From: Cryptomeria japonica
Lineage: Eukaryota; Streptophyta; Pinopsida; Cupressales; Cupressaceae
Length of the DNA stretch: 64,000 nucleotides
Assembly (NCBI RefSeq): GCF_030272615.1
Contig: NC_081408.1
Location: forward strand, 304,207,450-304,271,449
Direction of reading: 5' to 3'
A program made the translations under genes and the position numbers. The notes beneath the pieces are model-generated. The model saw only the letters and a list, made by a program, of their open reading frames with translations, was not told where the DNA came from and made no database searches. This document shows, piece by piece, positions 46,522-57,257 of this stretch (position 1 is its first letter; every line of letters begins with the position of its first letter).

Positions 46522-47960
46522 TTGGAAGGCATAATCCCAAGGGTTTTTGGAAGGAGTTGTAGGAAAAAAAAAAAGACTGAAAATAGCATTATAGATGCAC
46601 AATGGTTGGAATATGCCAAGATCCTTTATGAACACACTCACAAGAAAAACTATCCACTTGGTGTTAACACTTCAATTAAACTTTTCACAACGAATGATAA
46701 TAAAAGAGGCATAAAGAATTTAGCAAGTGTTAAAACACAAGGCATAGATGGGTTACAAGTTGAATTCTTAAAATGGGGGAGCGAGGTTTGTAGCAAAAAA
46801 ATAAAAAAGACTGAAAATAGCATTATAGATGCACGATGGTTGGAATATGCCAAGATCCTTTATGAACACACCCATGAGAAAAACTATCCACTTGGTGTTA
46901 ACACTTCAATTAAACTTTTCAAAACGAATGATAATAAAAGAGGCATAAAGAATTTAGCAAGTGTTAAAACACAGGGCATAGATGGGTTACAAGTTGAATT
47001 CTTAAAATGGGGGAGCGAGGTTATCGCCCCTCATATAAGGAGAATTTTCAATGACATCATTCAGAAAGGTTTTCTGATTGAATGGACAACTACTATTGTT
47101 ATCCCTCTCTTTAAAAATGGGGATCATATCAATAACCCATCTAACTATCGCACAATTATGGTCAATCCTCTCTTTGGCAAGCTCTTCGGGAGCATATTAG
47201 AATGTAGGGTCAGTAACTGGGCAAAGAAAGAAGGTAAAGGGCAAAAGTGCAGGCAAGTTTTAGGGCAAGACATTCTACCATTGATCACTACATCACTCTT
47301 TGACACTTGATAGAAAAAATTTGGAACACTCAAGGTGAGGAAGCTTATTGTTGTTTTGAGGACTTCAATAAAGCTTTTGACACAGTACCTAGAGGTAAAC
47401 TATGGCACAGAATGGAATAGCTAGGCATACCAAATGGGTATAGAGTTGCAGTTCATAGACTATATGAGAAGGTTAGAGCTAAAATCAGAACAAGTGAAGG
47501 CATGTCAGACTATTTTAGCAATGACATTGGAGTTGAACAGCGCTACCATGTATCTCCCACAATTTTTGGTCTATACATTGACAAGTTAGAAGCTTGGTTA
47601 AGCAAAGACAGAGAGTGATGGTGTTCAATTGGCAGGTTATGTGGTGAAACTCCTTTTATATGTTGATGATCTTATCTTAATTTCAAAAACAGTTGATGGG
47701 TTAAGAGAACATTTGAAAGCTTTAGAAAACTTTTGTCAAGAGGTTGGGATGCTAATTGCACAATTGTGAACCAGATCACACCACCTTAGATTTGAGATCG
47801 GTAGGTGGACGATACCCAAAGAAGCATGGAAAGAAAGAGCTTGCATATTCTGCAATAAAGGGGTTGTGGAAATGGAATGGCACTTCATCATGTAGTGCAC
47901 GGCTTATGAGAACATCCACATTCAGTATGAAAATGGGTCGAGTGTTGACAACATGCATCA
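46522..47960 (+). pseudogene. LINE reverse transcriptase with internal duplication
   Basis: The open part (46522-47310) contains QGIDGLQVEFLKWG twice because of a tandem duplication, then WTTTIVIPLFKNGDHINNPSNYRTI (reverse transcriptase motif 2). Beyond the stop at 47308 other frames give CFEDFNKAFDTVPR (first catalytic Asp), RIFGLYIDKLE-like sequence near 47570, and LLLYVDDLILISKT at about 47650-47690 with the YVDD catalytic pair. At about 47765 the sequence passes straight to IPKEAWKERACIFCNKG and MEWHFIM, the C-terminal zinc-knuckle-like end of such elements, without the usual thumb region. Confidence 0.75.
46571..47022. repeat. 234-bp in-frame tandem duplication
   Basis: Copies 46571-46788 and 46805-47022 are shifted by 234 bp (78 codons) and differ at about 6 positions by eye, so the duplication is younger than most damage in the element. 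A 16-bp A-rich join separates the aligned cores. Confidence 0.9.
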
Positions 47961-48120
47961 ATTATTTGAAGAAGATAGAATTGACTAGATTGCCAACCTC
48001 CTAGTCAAAATCAATAGTAGAAGATTGGATATCAAAAAGAATCAGAAGATTAATTAAGGATGCTATCTTCAATCCCATAAACTATTTAGTCTCATGGACG
48101 TCATTAAAATCTTTCGTAAT

Positions 48121-49375
48121 TTCATTCATTCATTTGAGATAATAAGGTGATATTGAAGTTTTCCCCAAATCGTAAGCATTGGGTGCGTAAAGGTGAACAT
48201 TTAAATTATTTGAGCCATTGAGAAATTGGAGTCCCTTGACGGCAGTAATAAGGTTTCAACTTTCAAGTGATATATTTATTGGGTCCGATCCTTGTTTGGC
48301 CGACTATCCTAAAGTTTGGCAAAAATAATAATTATAAAGCCGTGAGCCGTTGTTTTATCGTGAATTACATTGCCGCACTTTATCATACACGGAGGAGCTT
48401 CATACTCTTAGCGCAGACTGGTGATCGGATTATTTCACTGCGTGGGTTCTGATACTCGTGGCATCCAAAACACTAAGTGGAAGACTATATGTGTATTGAA
48501 GTCGCGACCGCTACTCCGTTCTCAGTGCAAGCTAACATTATTTCACTTGCTCGATTCCTAATTCCTGGGAGACCTTAATTTCATATATTCGTAAGACATC
48601 AGCACTGGCACAAAATTCCATTTTTGTGACAGAATTTCTAAGATGTCTACCCTCGGGAAAGTATACTCATTTCTATGGCGTAGCTAACTGGAATATTACT
48701 GCAATAGTGAATGATTGATTGTTGCACCGACTCACACTCCTTTGGTTGGTAAGGGGTCTGACTGGGAGATTATTAAGCAGCAGATCTCTGTATATTAATG
48801 TCAGCGATTTTCAACGATGGGCATTAATAATCCTCTTATCGAATGCATTCTGAAATTCAATACAGATATGAAGCTAGCATTGTTGCTGCTCTACTAAAGG
48901 ATCAGGCGTGAGTTTAAAATCTGAATCAAGTAACCTTGCATCTTAATTTCTGAACTATCACAGTTTTCCCGAAAACTGTAACGATTCACAGTTTTCCCGA
49001 AAACTGTAATGATTCCTCTATTTTGAATATTGAATGAAAATCAGATATAATCTCTACGAAGGAAGTTTGTGTATTAAAATTGTAACTGGAAAATACATTT
49101 GATGCTATAATAAATAGGGCTCCTTATGGAGTGATATTTCTGTTCTATAAATTTTCTGTGTATTCAAAGTGTTGTTTAGAAGTCAGGTTTCTTTCATGTA
49201 TGGTTTCAAAACAGATGAATCCCAGCTAATTTGATAAATTAAAATCCATTCCATCATTGTCAGGCTAATTAAGACGGAAATTACAATCAGATTCAGCCTT
49301 CAGCAGTCTCGGAAAACATAAACTCAATTAATATAAAAAGTACATGTTTCTTTGGCCTGGTGATTTTAAATTTCA
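48121..49375. other. non-coding; hairpin tandem pair at 48961
   Basis: I see no gene. At 48961-49008 the 18-bp palindrome CAGTTTTCCCGAAAACTG occurs twice with a 28-bp period. Confidence 0.5.
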
Positions 49376-49376
49376 C

Positions 49377-49850
49377 CTCTTATCTTCTACAAGATTTACC
49401 GTCCGAGAGGATTGTCTTTCTAGGAATGAGCTCGCCGACACCCGAATTTTCAAGTGATGAATCATTTTTCTGTAACAGGTATGTCAAACTTTGGAAAACA
49501 TCTTCATCACAGGGGATGCTTAGTCCTATTTGGTGGTCAAACGCATACTCTTCCTCAGCTTTCTCCAGCAATGCACGCAAGAGATAAGGATTCAAGAAAT
49601 CAGTGGGGCTGATAAAGCGACTCCTTTCATTACCAACATACTTTGCACAAATACAAGAGGCATAGACTTCAACAGCATCAGAACTAGTTCCTCCCTCTAT
49701 CGAATGAAAACCCACATCCTCACTAATCTCCACAGCAGCAGCAAATCCCTGCCCTGGCTGGACCTTAGTCCTGCATAGAGGACAGGTAGAATGGGAAATA
49801 CACCACATTCCAATGCAGTCCGGAAAGAATCAGTGACTTATGAAAGCAAT
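49377..49850 (-). pseudogene. RING-H2 half fused to SAUR-like domain
   Basis: A 142-codon minus-strand frame starts at ATG 49808. Residues 1-13 (MWCISHSTCPLCR) are the end of an ATL-type RING-H2 finger; upstream codons add FPDCIG, giving C-x10-C-x2-C, but a TGA and a Ser where a Cys is expected end it near 49840, so the first half of the ring is lost. Residues 14-48 are a linker. Residues about 49-112 match SAUR proteins: YVGNERSRF, then FLNPYLLRALLEKAEEEYAFDH, then IGLSIPCDEDVFQSLTYLL. The tail ends at 49380. RING-H2 proteins are ubiquitin ligases and SAURs are small auxin-response regulators. The join may be a chimeric gene, or an exon-shuffled or deletion-made pseudogene. Confidence 0.65.
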
Positions 49851-50227
49851 GGTAGGTGTTACAAAAAGACAAAGCATGTTTTTTTAATTGACAGTCACAA
49901 GTGGAAGATGGAGGGTTGGTTTCACGAGCCTCGATCTAACCATTACTGCAGACATCAAATTCATTATTGAAGGGTCAATTTCATACTGAAGGGTTATTGT
50001 TTGCACGGAATCTTTCCACCACAGCAAAAGAACGCCTCTCGGCATAATTAACACCTCCTAAATATGCATTTCACGGTTCCTTTTTACAAGGCCTTTCTGC
50101 AACAAAGATAGTGAAGCACTACGTATATTTTCATTTCAACTGTTCTTAACGATCTTCACACAAAAATATAGAGATAATACAAGACCGTACTTTCTTTCAA
50201 ATATCATATGAGACATCCATAACTTCA

Positions 50228-50404
50228 TTACAGAACAGTGTTAATATGGAGAGCCTTTAACAGCGCAGTTGCCATTTGTTTTACAAACACCTGGCCACCA
50301 GAGCGCTCTCCATCTGTCCGTTCTTCAATAAGGCTTTGTAGCTCAAGGTGTAAACCATTCTAAACTGTAAGTTGCTTAGGCCGAGGATGATGCTCATAGA
50401 CAAC
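50228..50404 (-). pseudogene. possible terminal exon, unidentified gene
   Basis: On the minus strand a splice-acceptor-like tgtttgttgcag ends at 50405, and a frame follows to a TAA at 50228-50230. It reads VVYEHHPRPKQLTV, one TAG, then NGLHLELQSLIEERTDGE and FVKQMATALLKALHINTVL. The composition looks like a conserved C-terminal exon. The single TAG suggests a pseudogene or a wrong frame (a second frame without stops exists but reads less protein-like). No family was recognised. Confidence 0.35.
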
Positions 50405-50409
50405 CTGCA

Positions 50410-51484
50410 ACAAACATAAAATGCAGAATTAAACAAGCATTCTCGTTTTTATCAATAATAAAATGTCATAAATTCTCGATACTAATAAATTCACCTTCAA
50501 TTGCAGAGTTTCTCAGTTTAATCTTGAATATAAGCCTGTAATTGAAATTGAATAACCTTTCAACCGATTCACTTGAAACAAAGAAACAGATTGATGTAAT
50601 AAGACGGCACAAAATAGCTTTCTTTCCCATTTTCACAACAATCTAAATTTGGCTATATTTAAATCCTGGAGAAGGATCCATTAAAAACTTTTGGTTAAAA
50701 TTAGATATGCCAGTTTAGAGATTACAAAAATAGCTGCATATAACATCCCATTCACTCTACAAACTTTCTCGAATACAGTTCAGCCTAGATAACCCTAATG
50801 CGCGAGGTAAACATACAACTAACACCCAATTTTACCTTAAAAAACTGCATATCTGTACAAGGACAATGGCAGAAAGTTCTGCATAGGAATTGAAACCCCA
50901 AGTCTGGATTTTTGTGCATCAAAACAATCACATATTTTCACCATTCCAAGAAACCACAATTCCTTATCTAGGGCACATTTATAGTGACCAAGATATCAAC
51001 ATCCAAGATACCTTAGGAGGCACTTTTCCATTTCAAATTGTTCTTGCAAAAAATCATCCTCCACACACCCCAATATGTGAGAGAAAAACAGTTCATGGAA
51101 AACAATTGAGGACAAGGGTTTTCACTCAGCATGCATTCTGTATTTACATCATTATCAACCAAAAATGTCACCATTTTAAAGTATAAGAAACAAATTTAAT
51201 CGCCTTTAATCATGTTTTGTTTATCCATCCATCCAACGGTTGCGATTTTTAGTAAAATCCGAGATTTAATTAGAAGTTCTCATGTACACGGATGACTGCC
51301 ACTGTAGTGTTACGCCTCTCTAAGTAATAATAAACCAATATTATATATCCACATTGACAATGAAAACAATAAAATTTTGTTAATTTACATACCAGACTCT
51401 CATCTGTATTCTCAATTTAGCTCTAGTGTATGTTATACAAGTATACATTATATACCATGAATGCCTTATATACTGAGATACTAG
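50410..51484. other. non-coding, no gene seen
   Basis: AT-rich; the frame at 50890-51186 shows no domain and I do not support it. Confidence 0.45.
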
Positions 51485-51605
51485 GTTCGTGTGTCCAGGT
51501 GCTCATTCCAGACCCGGTCCGCCTGGAACCGGGTGCATCCCAGGGGCACCGGGTTCTCTGTGGGTCCACGAAAGGGACGCACCCGGGCCACACCCAGGTG
51601 AAACT
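51485..51605. repeat. GC-rich CCGGGT island with inverted repeats
   Basis: This GC-rich stretch contains ACCCGGT...AACCGGGT (a hairpin) and CACCGGGTT and CACCCGGG words, and is followed by a T run and AT-rich DNA. It is the same type as the islands at 32.7, 42.1 and 61.1 kb. Confidence 0.45.
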
Positions 51606-52575
51606 TGGGAGCCTTGCGGGCAGTCACTCCAAAAGTCACTTAAAAAACATTTAAAACATTTTTTTTTTGGCCTTATTTTTCAGTAAAATGCATTTAAAAA
51701 ATATTTTTAGGTAAAGATTTTTTTTTAGTAAAATGCATTCAAAAAACATTTTTTCCCCGCTCCTATTCAGGTTTTTTTCCGTTCCAATAGTTACAGGCAT
51801 GAACATATCTAAATCAAAATCCTATTAAAGTCATATGTAAGTTTATATATATTTTAAAAATTTAAGATATCTTAATCTAACATATGTTAAAGTGTGTCTT
51901 CCTACTACGCATATCTAATATAGTTACTGAAGTATTCAAATACATATATTAAAGACGTATATTTAATATATTTATGACTTATATAGTAATAAATTTAAAT
52001 TAGGATTTTAAATTTATTTATGTTATAATATTTGAAAATTTATTATAATATATAATATATAATATATTTAACTTTATTTATGTTACAATATTTTATATTT
52101 TAAATTTATTTGTGTTATAATATTTTTAATTTTATTATAATATATAATATATTCAAATTTAATATAATATTATTTTATTTTTAGATTTATTATTAATATT
52201 AAAAAATTAAATTTATGTATGACAAATTTAATCCGAATTTTTTTCCTTGCCCAAATTTTATCTGAATTTTGTTGTTGCTGAATTCGAACTCAAACTTTGT
52301 GACAGATTAAATATATTTAGTTTTATAATTTTATACATTTCTTTAAATTTTTCGCGCACACACACACACATGTACACGAGTATATAACTCACACACCGAC
52401 CCACAAACCAAAAGGGCAAACAAAAATTTGCCCAAACCCATGAACTGTATTTGCGTGCCCGAACCCGAACCGGTAACTTAGCTTATATACGATAAACTAA
52501 AATTTCATATACTTTTTAATTTTTCAAATACCTTTTTAATCATCATGCCCTGCCATCCCCTGAAAAAGGGCCTCT
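51606..52575. other. AT-rich, no gene
   Basis: Runs of 'ttataatat' and 'atatttaa' words; a short CA repeat at 52354-52368. Confidence 0.5.
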
Positions 52576-52579
52576 TGTC

Positions 52580-52935
52580 ACATATATCATCAACATCCCA
52601 CACCACGTAAACTTGGTGTAATTCCTTCAAGATACCATGCAAAAGCTACATCATTGACATCTTGAAATACCCCAGAAGTTTTGCTTGGCATTCTACCAGA
52701 CAATGACACTAATGTTAAGATCCAATGCACATTTCAGAAAGACAACTGAATCACTCTGAAACTCATCATGCCCAGAAATGTATTTGGAACTTCCATCTGG
52801 TTTAGAGAATACTGTTGATAGAAGACATAAAAAACCACAATAGGCAAGCACTGGACCGAATTTTTGTAGGTAAGCAGGATATTCCAATACTCTTGTTGAT
52901 ATAGGGGCAAAAGTGCCAACGCATTGAGAATGCAA
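52580..52935 (-). pseudogene. unidentified decayed frame
   Basis: The minus strand from 52935 to 52693 is open (CVGTFAPISTRVLEYPAYLQ, then FQSDSVVFLKCALDL). After a stop and a frameshift near 52680 it continues as TSGVFQDVNDVAFAWYLEGI to about 52595. It looks like coding sequence damaged by one stop and one shift. An alternative open frame in the first part weakens the case. No family was recognised. Confidence 0.25.
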
Positions 52936-53248
52936 TTAATCCCTTGTCTCGTAAACTATTGGTTCAATATTTATCATATGATTTATGAGACAATATGATA
53001 GAATGTGTCGGTATTTCACAATCAATGAACAAGGGCTATAAATCATTTTAGGCATCTCCTAGCATGGATGGGGGGAATACACTCTTTTCCTTTGATACCT
53101 CCTAGCCTCCAGCCTCCAAGCTTGTGTTTATGTTTCTTTTTAGTTATAATATTTTTGCTTTTACTTTTCTACATCAAATATATTTTAACACAAACATCTG
53201 AATTACCATTCATGTTCCAATAACTGTTCACTCCTTGCACACCCAACA

Positions 53249-53262
53249 CCCCCCCCCCCCCC
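53249..53262. repeat. poly(C) run of 14
   Basis: Fourteen consecutive C. A likely site of length error or polymorphism. Confidence 0.9.
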
Positions 53263-53319
53263 AAATTACTAACTTTAAAAAAACCGAAAAAATAAATAAA
53301 TAAAAGCTCATTAATAAAT

Positions 53320-53640
53320 TACACATGTACCAATAGCCAGTCATTTTTTAGCTTTTTTGGACCATAATTGGTGCACTTTTATTGGTACCCATAGCACAAG
53401 ATTACTTTGACATTTGTGCACACGATTACTGGTACATTCGTGCATAAGTATTGGTGATTTTAAGTGCACAATTATTGAGCGAAACTTTGAAAAGTGTATT
53501 TTTTTAGCCTTTGCACACATAACAGACCCCACAGCGTGCATTGTTACTACCCATAAGCCAAAACAACAGCTATAAGCAATTAAGTCGCATGTGGAGACAC
53601 CCAAACAAAATCGTCAAAATCTGATGTACCATTTAGAATC
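53320..53640. repeat. degenerate repeats of GTGCAC / ATTGGTAC words
   Basis: Phrases such as ATTGGTGCACTTTTATTGGTAC, GTGCACACGATTACTGGTAC (first 20 bp) and GTGCACAATTATTG recur over about 150 bp. An open frame on the minus strand here is a by-product. Confidence 0.4.
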
Positions 53641-53688
53641 TGTGGGTACACGAAGTTAGCTATAAGGACTACTAGTACGCTTCCCCTA

Positions 53689-54321
53689 AAGATCCATCCG
53701 AATTTTTGAAGATTTTATAATTAAAAAAACAACATAATGCTGAGTTTCTTCAAGAGCTCTTCTCGAAGTACAGCTAATAATTTGCCATATTGATTGATTA
53801 TTTTGTTAACTGCAAAAATACAAGTTTCTTTCTTCAAATAAAGAAAAGAAACAACATTTTGTTAATTGCCAAAAAAAAAAAAACACAAGTTTCTTGCTCC
53901 AAATGAAGAAAAGAATCAACATGAGATTCCTTACATACCCACTTTCACAAATGGATGCACCAGATCACAATTCAAACACATAACAAAAACATCTGTTCTA
54001 AACATACCAATTTTATCTTACAAATTTCACTAAGATCCATCCAAATTTTCAGGATTTTATAATTTAAAAAATAACATAATGGTGAGTTTCTTCAAAAACT
54101 CTTCTGCAATTACAGCTAACAGTTTGCCATATTGATTGATTATTTTGTTAAATGGAAAAATACAAGCTTCTTTCTCCAAATAAAGAGAAGGAAAAACTCT
54201 TTGCTAAGCAAAAAACAAGTTCCTTTCTCCAAATGAAGAAAAGAATCAACGCAAGATTCATTGCACACCCACTTTCACAAATGGATGAACCAGATCGCAA
54301 ATCAAATACAAACAAAACAGT
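53689..54321. repeat. direct tandem duplication, about 300 bp
   Basis: Copy A (53689-53991) and copy B (54032-54321) share the order AAGATCCATCC, TTGCCATATTGATTGATTAT and CCCACTTTCACAAATGGATG, with several differences and small indels. Each copy also holds a roughly 50-bp subunit twice (CAAGTTTCTT...AAATAAAGAAAAG). The short frames on either strand within it are not genes. Confidence 0.85.
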
Positions 54322-54329
54322 ATCCGAAT

Positions 54330-54990
54330 TGATGAGCATATTATTGAGAATCACATAAGATCTCGATTACAACTAATAAAATATATTTTTCTGTCAGAGT
54401 AACTATGACAATAGCCTCACTGAGAAATCAAATGAAGGAATCAAGTGACTGTTTCCCTGGCTTTGTACATGTATTCATCATCCAGAAAACTTCTAACAGT
54501 GGCACTCACCTTAAGAGCACTTAAGCAAAGGAAGTGAAGACCAAATGAAAGAAACACATGACCCCATTTATAAGAAAGCATCATATTAAGATATGGTATC
54601 CCACAAATAAATGCTACGAGAAAGAAAATTTTGGAAAAAAACGGGAGTCATGGTCACACTTATATCCATAAAGCCACCATTTGACTTACTCCACAGTTCC
54701 ATAGATCAGCTTTCAATAGGATGTCTTCATTGCTATTTAGAACAATGGCTTAAACAAAACCCTTCCTCGTGTCTTAAACCCTAAACCTTTCTTGTACTTT
54801 AAAGTTTAAACCCTAACCCTTCATACAGATTCCATTTGATTTAAGCCCCTGTGATATCCCTAAAAATTTGACAGAAATTAATCCACATTCCTTAGCCAAC
54901 ACCTCTCATACATCCCCCGTACAATACTAAGGAAACAAAAAAAAATGGATTAAATATCTTTGCCAAATAAGACAAACCACTTGGTCACAC
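54330..54990. other. non-coding, CCCTAAA words
   Basis: I see no gene. At 54765-54815 'aaaccctaaacc' and 'aaaccctaaccc' occur, two short telomere-like words. Confidence 0.4.
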
Positions 54991-56001
54991 TATTGTGACA
55001 TTTTCACACATCACCCCATTGCAAATAGGGACCCCCATTTTTTTTCTTTCTTGCTTGATTTTTTCTTTTTTTTGCTTAAATTGCATAGCTTTGCGACATT
55101 TTTGGGTTTCTTAGTCTCTCAACTCTTGGAGATAGGTGATGTCTTGTCGATTAGGATGAGAGAGCTTTGATCAATAAATGACATGGCTAAGGAACAGTTG
55201 TCCATTTCATGAGTTCCTGGTGAAGAACCCAAAGCATTGCAGCTACTACAAGGAGATTCATTTCAACATTAAGATCCACAAGTTCATTATGCCAACATGA
55301 AGAAGGTCAAGATGAGAACTATTTCAAGGCATGTAAGGACATAGCAATGAAATGGGGATGAATTTGACAATCTTGAAGTTCCTTCGGAAATCCAAGAATG
55401 GCTGTCAATACAAGGAGGTTAAGGAATGGTACAACAAGTAGATGTCATACATCAAGGCCAGGAATTCAAGTTTAAGCAGGGGTAATACAAGGCATTCAAG
55501 TTCAACATGAACCAAGGAAGATCAAACAAGGGCATCACATAGTCTACATCAAGCATCATTATGCTTACAGTCATGTACATGAAGATTAATGCCTAGGCAT
55601 TATAAAGTCAGGAATGAACATTATCAGGATGGTGTATCACAAGGTGGTGAAATTGTGCAAGTGTGATCAAGCAGAGATAGTTTTAGAAGAGTTAAGCAAA
55701 GTTAGATACTTGATAATACAAAGATGATACAATTTGGGAATATGATCCATCAACATCAATCAGACAGTTACACCATGTTGAGTATCAAGAGATATGCCTC
55801 AATCACATACACTTTGTGATGATGTAGCGAAGGTGGAATCTACTCATCATCGGCCAATCAAATTCTTCCAAAACCAACACATCCAAATACATTGAACCTA
55901 ATTCATCCAAGAGGAGCGAGTGACACATGGCACTTCATCAAATATTATTCTCTATCTAACCTCACTTCCTATTAGTTAGACTTCAAATCAGGGACATGTG
56001 T

Positions 56002-56340
56002 CCCTTGCGCAAGGTCCCACACTTCGGGGTTGTCTCCATGTTTCACAAGGTTGCCGAGTTGATAGCTCAGCAAGGGTGCGAGCTTTTGTGATAACAGTAC
56101 CTTTCATGAATAATTGTAACTTTTGAAAGGGACTATCTTATAGAGGGAGGTGTCCCATTTTAAAATGGGACACCAAATATAAAATGGGACACCTCCCTCT
56201 ATAAGATAGTCCCTTTCAAAAGTTACAATTATTCATGAAAGGTACTGTTATCACAAAAGCTCGCACCCTTGCTGAGCTATCAACTCGGCAACCTTGTGAA
56301 ACATGGAGACAACCCCGAAGTGTGGGACCTTGCGCAAGGG
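56002..56340. repeat. perfect 161-bp inverted repeat, 17-bp spacer
   Basis: The left arm (56002-56162) and right arm (56180-56340) are exact reverse complements by base-by-base reading. The outer ends read CCCTTGCGCAAGG and CCTTGCGCAAGGG. The centre contains a further small palindrome, GGTGTCCCATTTTAAAATGG (first 20 bp), and a third copy of TGGGACACC in the spacer. A transcript would fold into a 161-bp duplex. There is no coding potential; the apparent frames on both strands are mirror images. Confidence 0.95.
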
Positions 56341-57257
56341 CGTTGAATCTCCGGAGAAGGTCGGCTTCTTTCTCAATCCAAGTGCAGGTGTTGAACCAAC
56401 TCAACACTTCAAAACTAACTCCTAAGCCTATCCTAACAATTTGCAAAGGTAAAGAGAGAGAATGCTTGAAATAGAAGGTGATGCACCAAGAAGAGATTGT
56501 TCCTCTCCCCATCGAAATGACACAAAGAATTAACTGAAAAACCCAGGAGATGCACAAACTTCAGTTGCATGAGTGACTCCAATGCATGTATGGAGGTTAG
56601 AATTCGCTAAGTGTCAAGAGGGGAGAAAGATTCCCACAAGTCACACTCAGAAAACAAGTTAACTCAGCATATATAGAGAGAAAAGCCACAAGACATACAC
56701 CTATGTTGAAGGTAAGAAACATACACAGCATACATAGGTTGAAAGAAGGCAAGAATGGTGATTCAATTAATCATAAGGCCAATGGCCAACTTATAGTTGC
56801 AAAAAATATAGAATTATACAAGAGAAGTGGGAGAGCATAGAATAGCTCAAGCCAACAGGGAGAGAACATTTTACAATGAGGCTTAACAACCTTTATATAC
56901 TTTTCCAAATAGTTGCATCCAAGTGAGGAACTCCAACCATCCTAGTCGAATTTCCCCAAAAAACCCTACTTTTAGGGGTCAAATCATGTCTAGAAGGGGA
57001 TGGCTTGAGCCAAAAGTCAAGCCAGCCCATACCTTGTCATTAAAAGCTCTCAAATCTGCATTTATGACCCCCGGAATATTCCCGGACGTCTCAGACGGGC
57101 CTGCAAACCTCAATAAATGCGCCTCTGTAGCTCATGAAAAGAAGGTAAACGGGGCATAATAGTCGGTAGAGCATTTAGTGCCTTGAGTGTTGATCATGCC
57201 GTCTGAAATGTCGCAAGCCGGAAGTTCGGGGAATAGAAAGCCTACTAAGGAAAGGAA
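56341..57257. other. non-coding, no gene seen
   Basis: I see no supported gene between the palindrome and the minisatellite. Confidence 0.4.

Larger units (their letters stand above)
45190..48120 (+). mobile_element. second LINE relic, different lineage from 16-22 kb
   Basis: A 2.9-kb broken non-LTR retrotransposon. It has an ORF1-like end, an endonuclease, a reverse transcriptase with YVDD, and a C-terminal Cys/His/Cys segment, all on the plus strand in several frames. The reverse transcriptase contains an in-frame 234-bp tandem duplication. After the YVDD region the sequence jumps directly to the C-terminal segment, so the thumb is deleted. The motif style (EFLKWG, VVDYVIFS, LLLYVDDLILIS) differs from the L1-type element upstream. 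I cannot name the clade with confidence. Confidence 0.75.

Noticed and set aside
53341-53604. 87-codon minus-strand frame
   Set aside because: It overlaps degenerate short repeats and has no domain.
56216-56557. Open frames on both strands over the palindrome
   Set aside because: They mirror each other through the inverted repeat and have no protein features.
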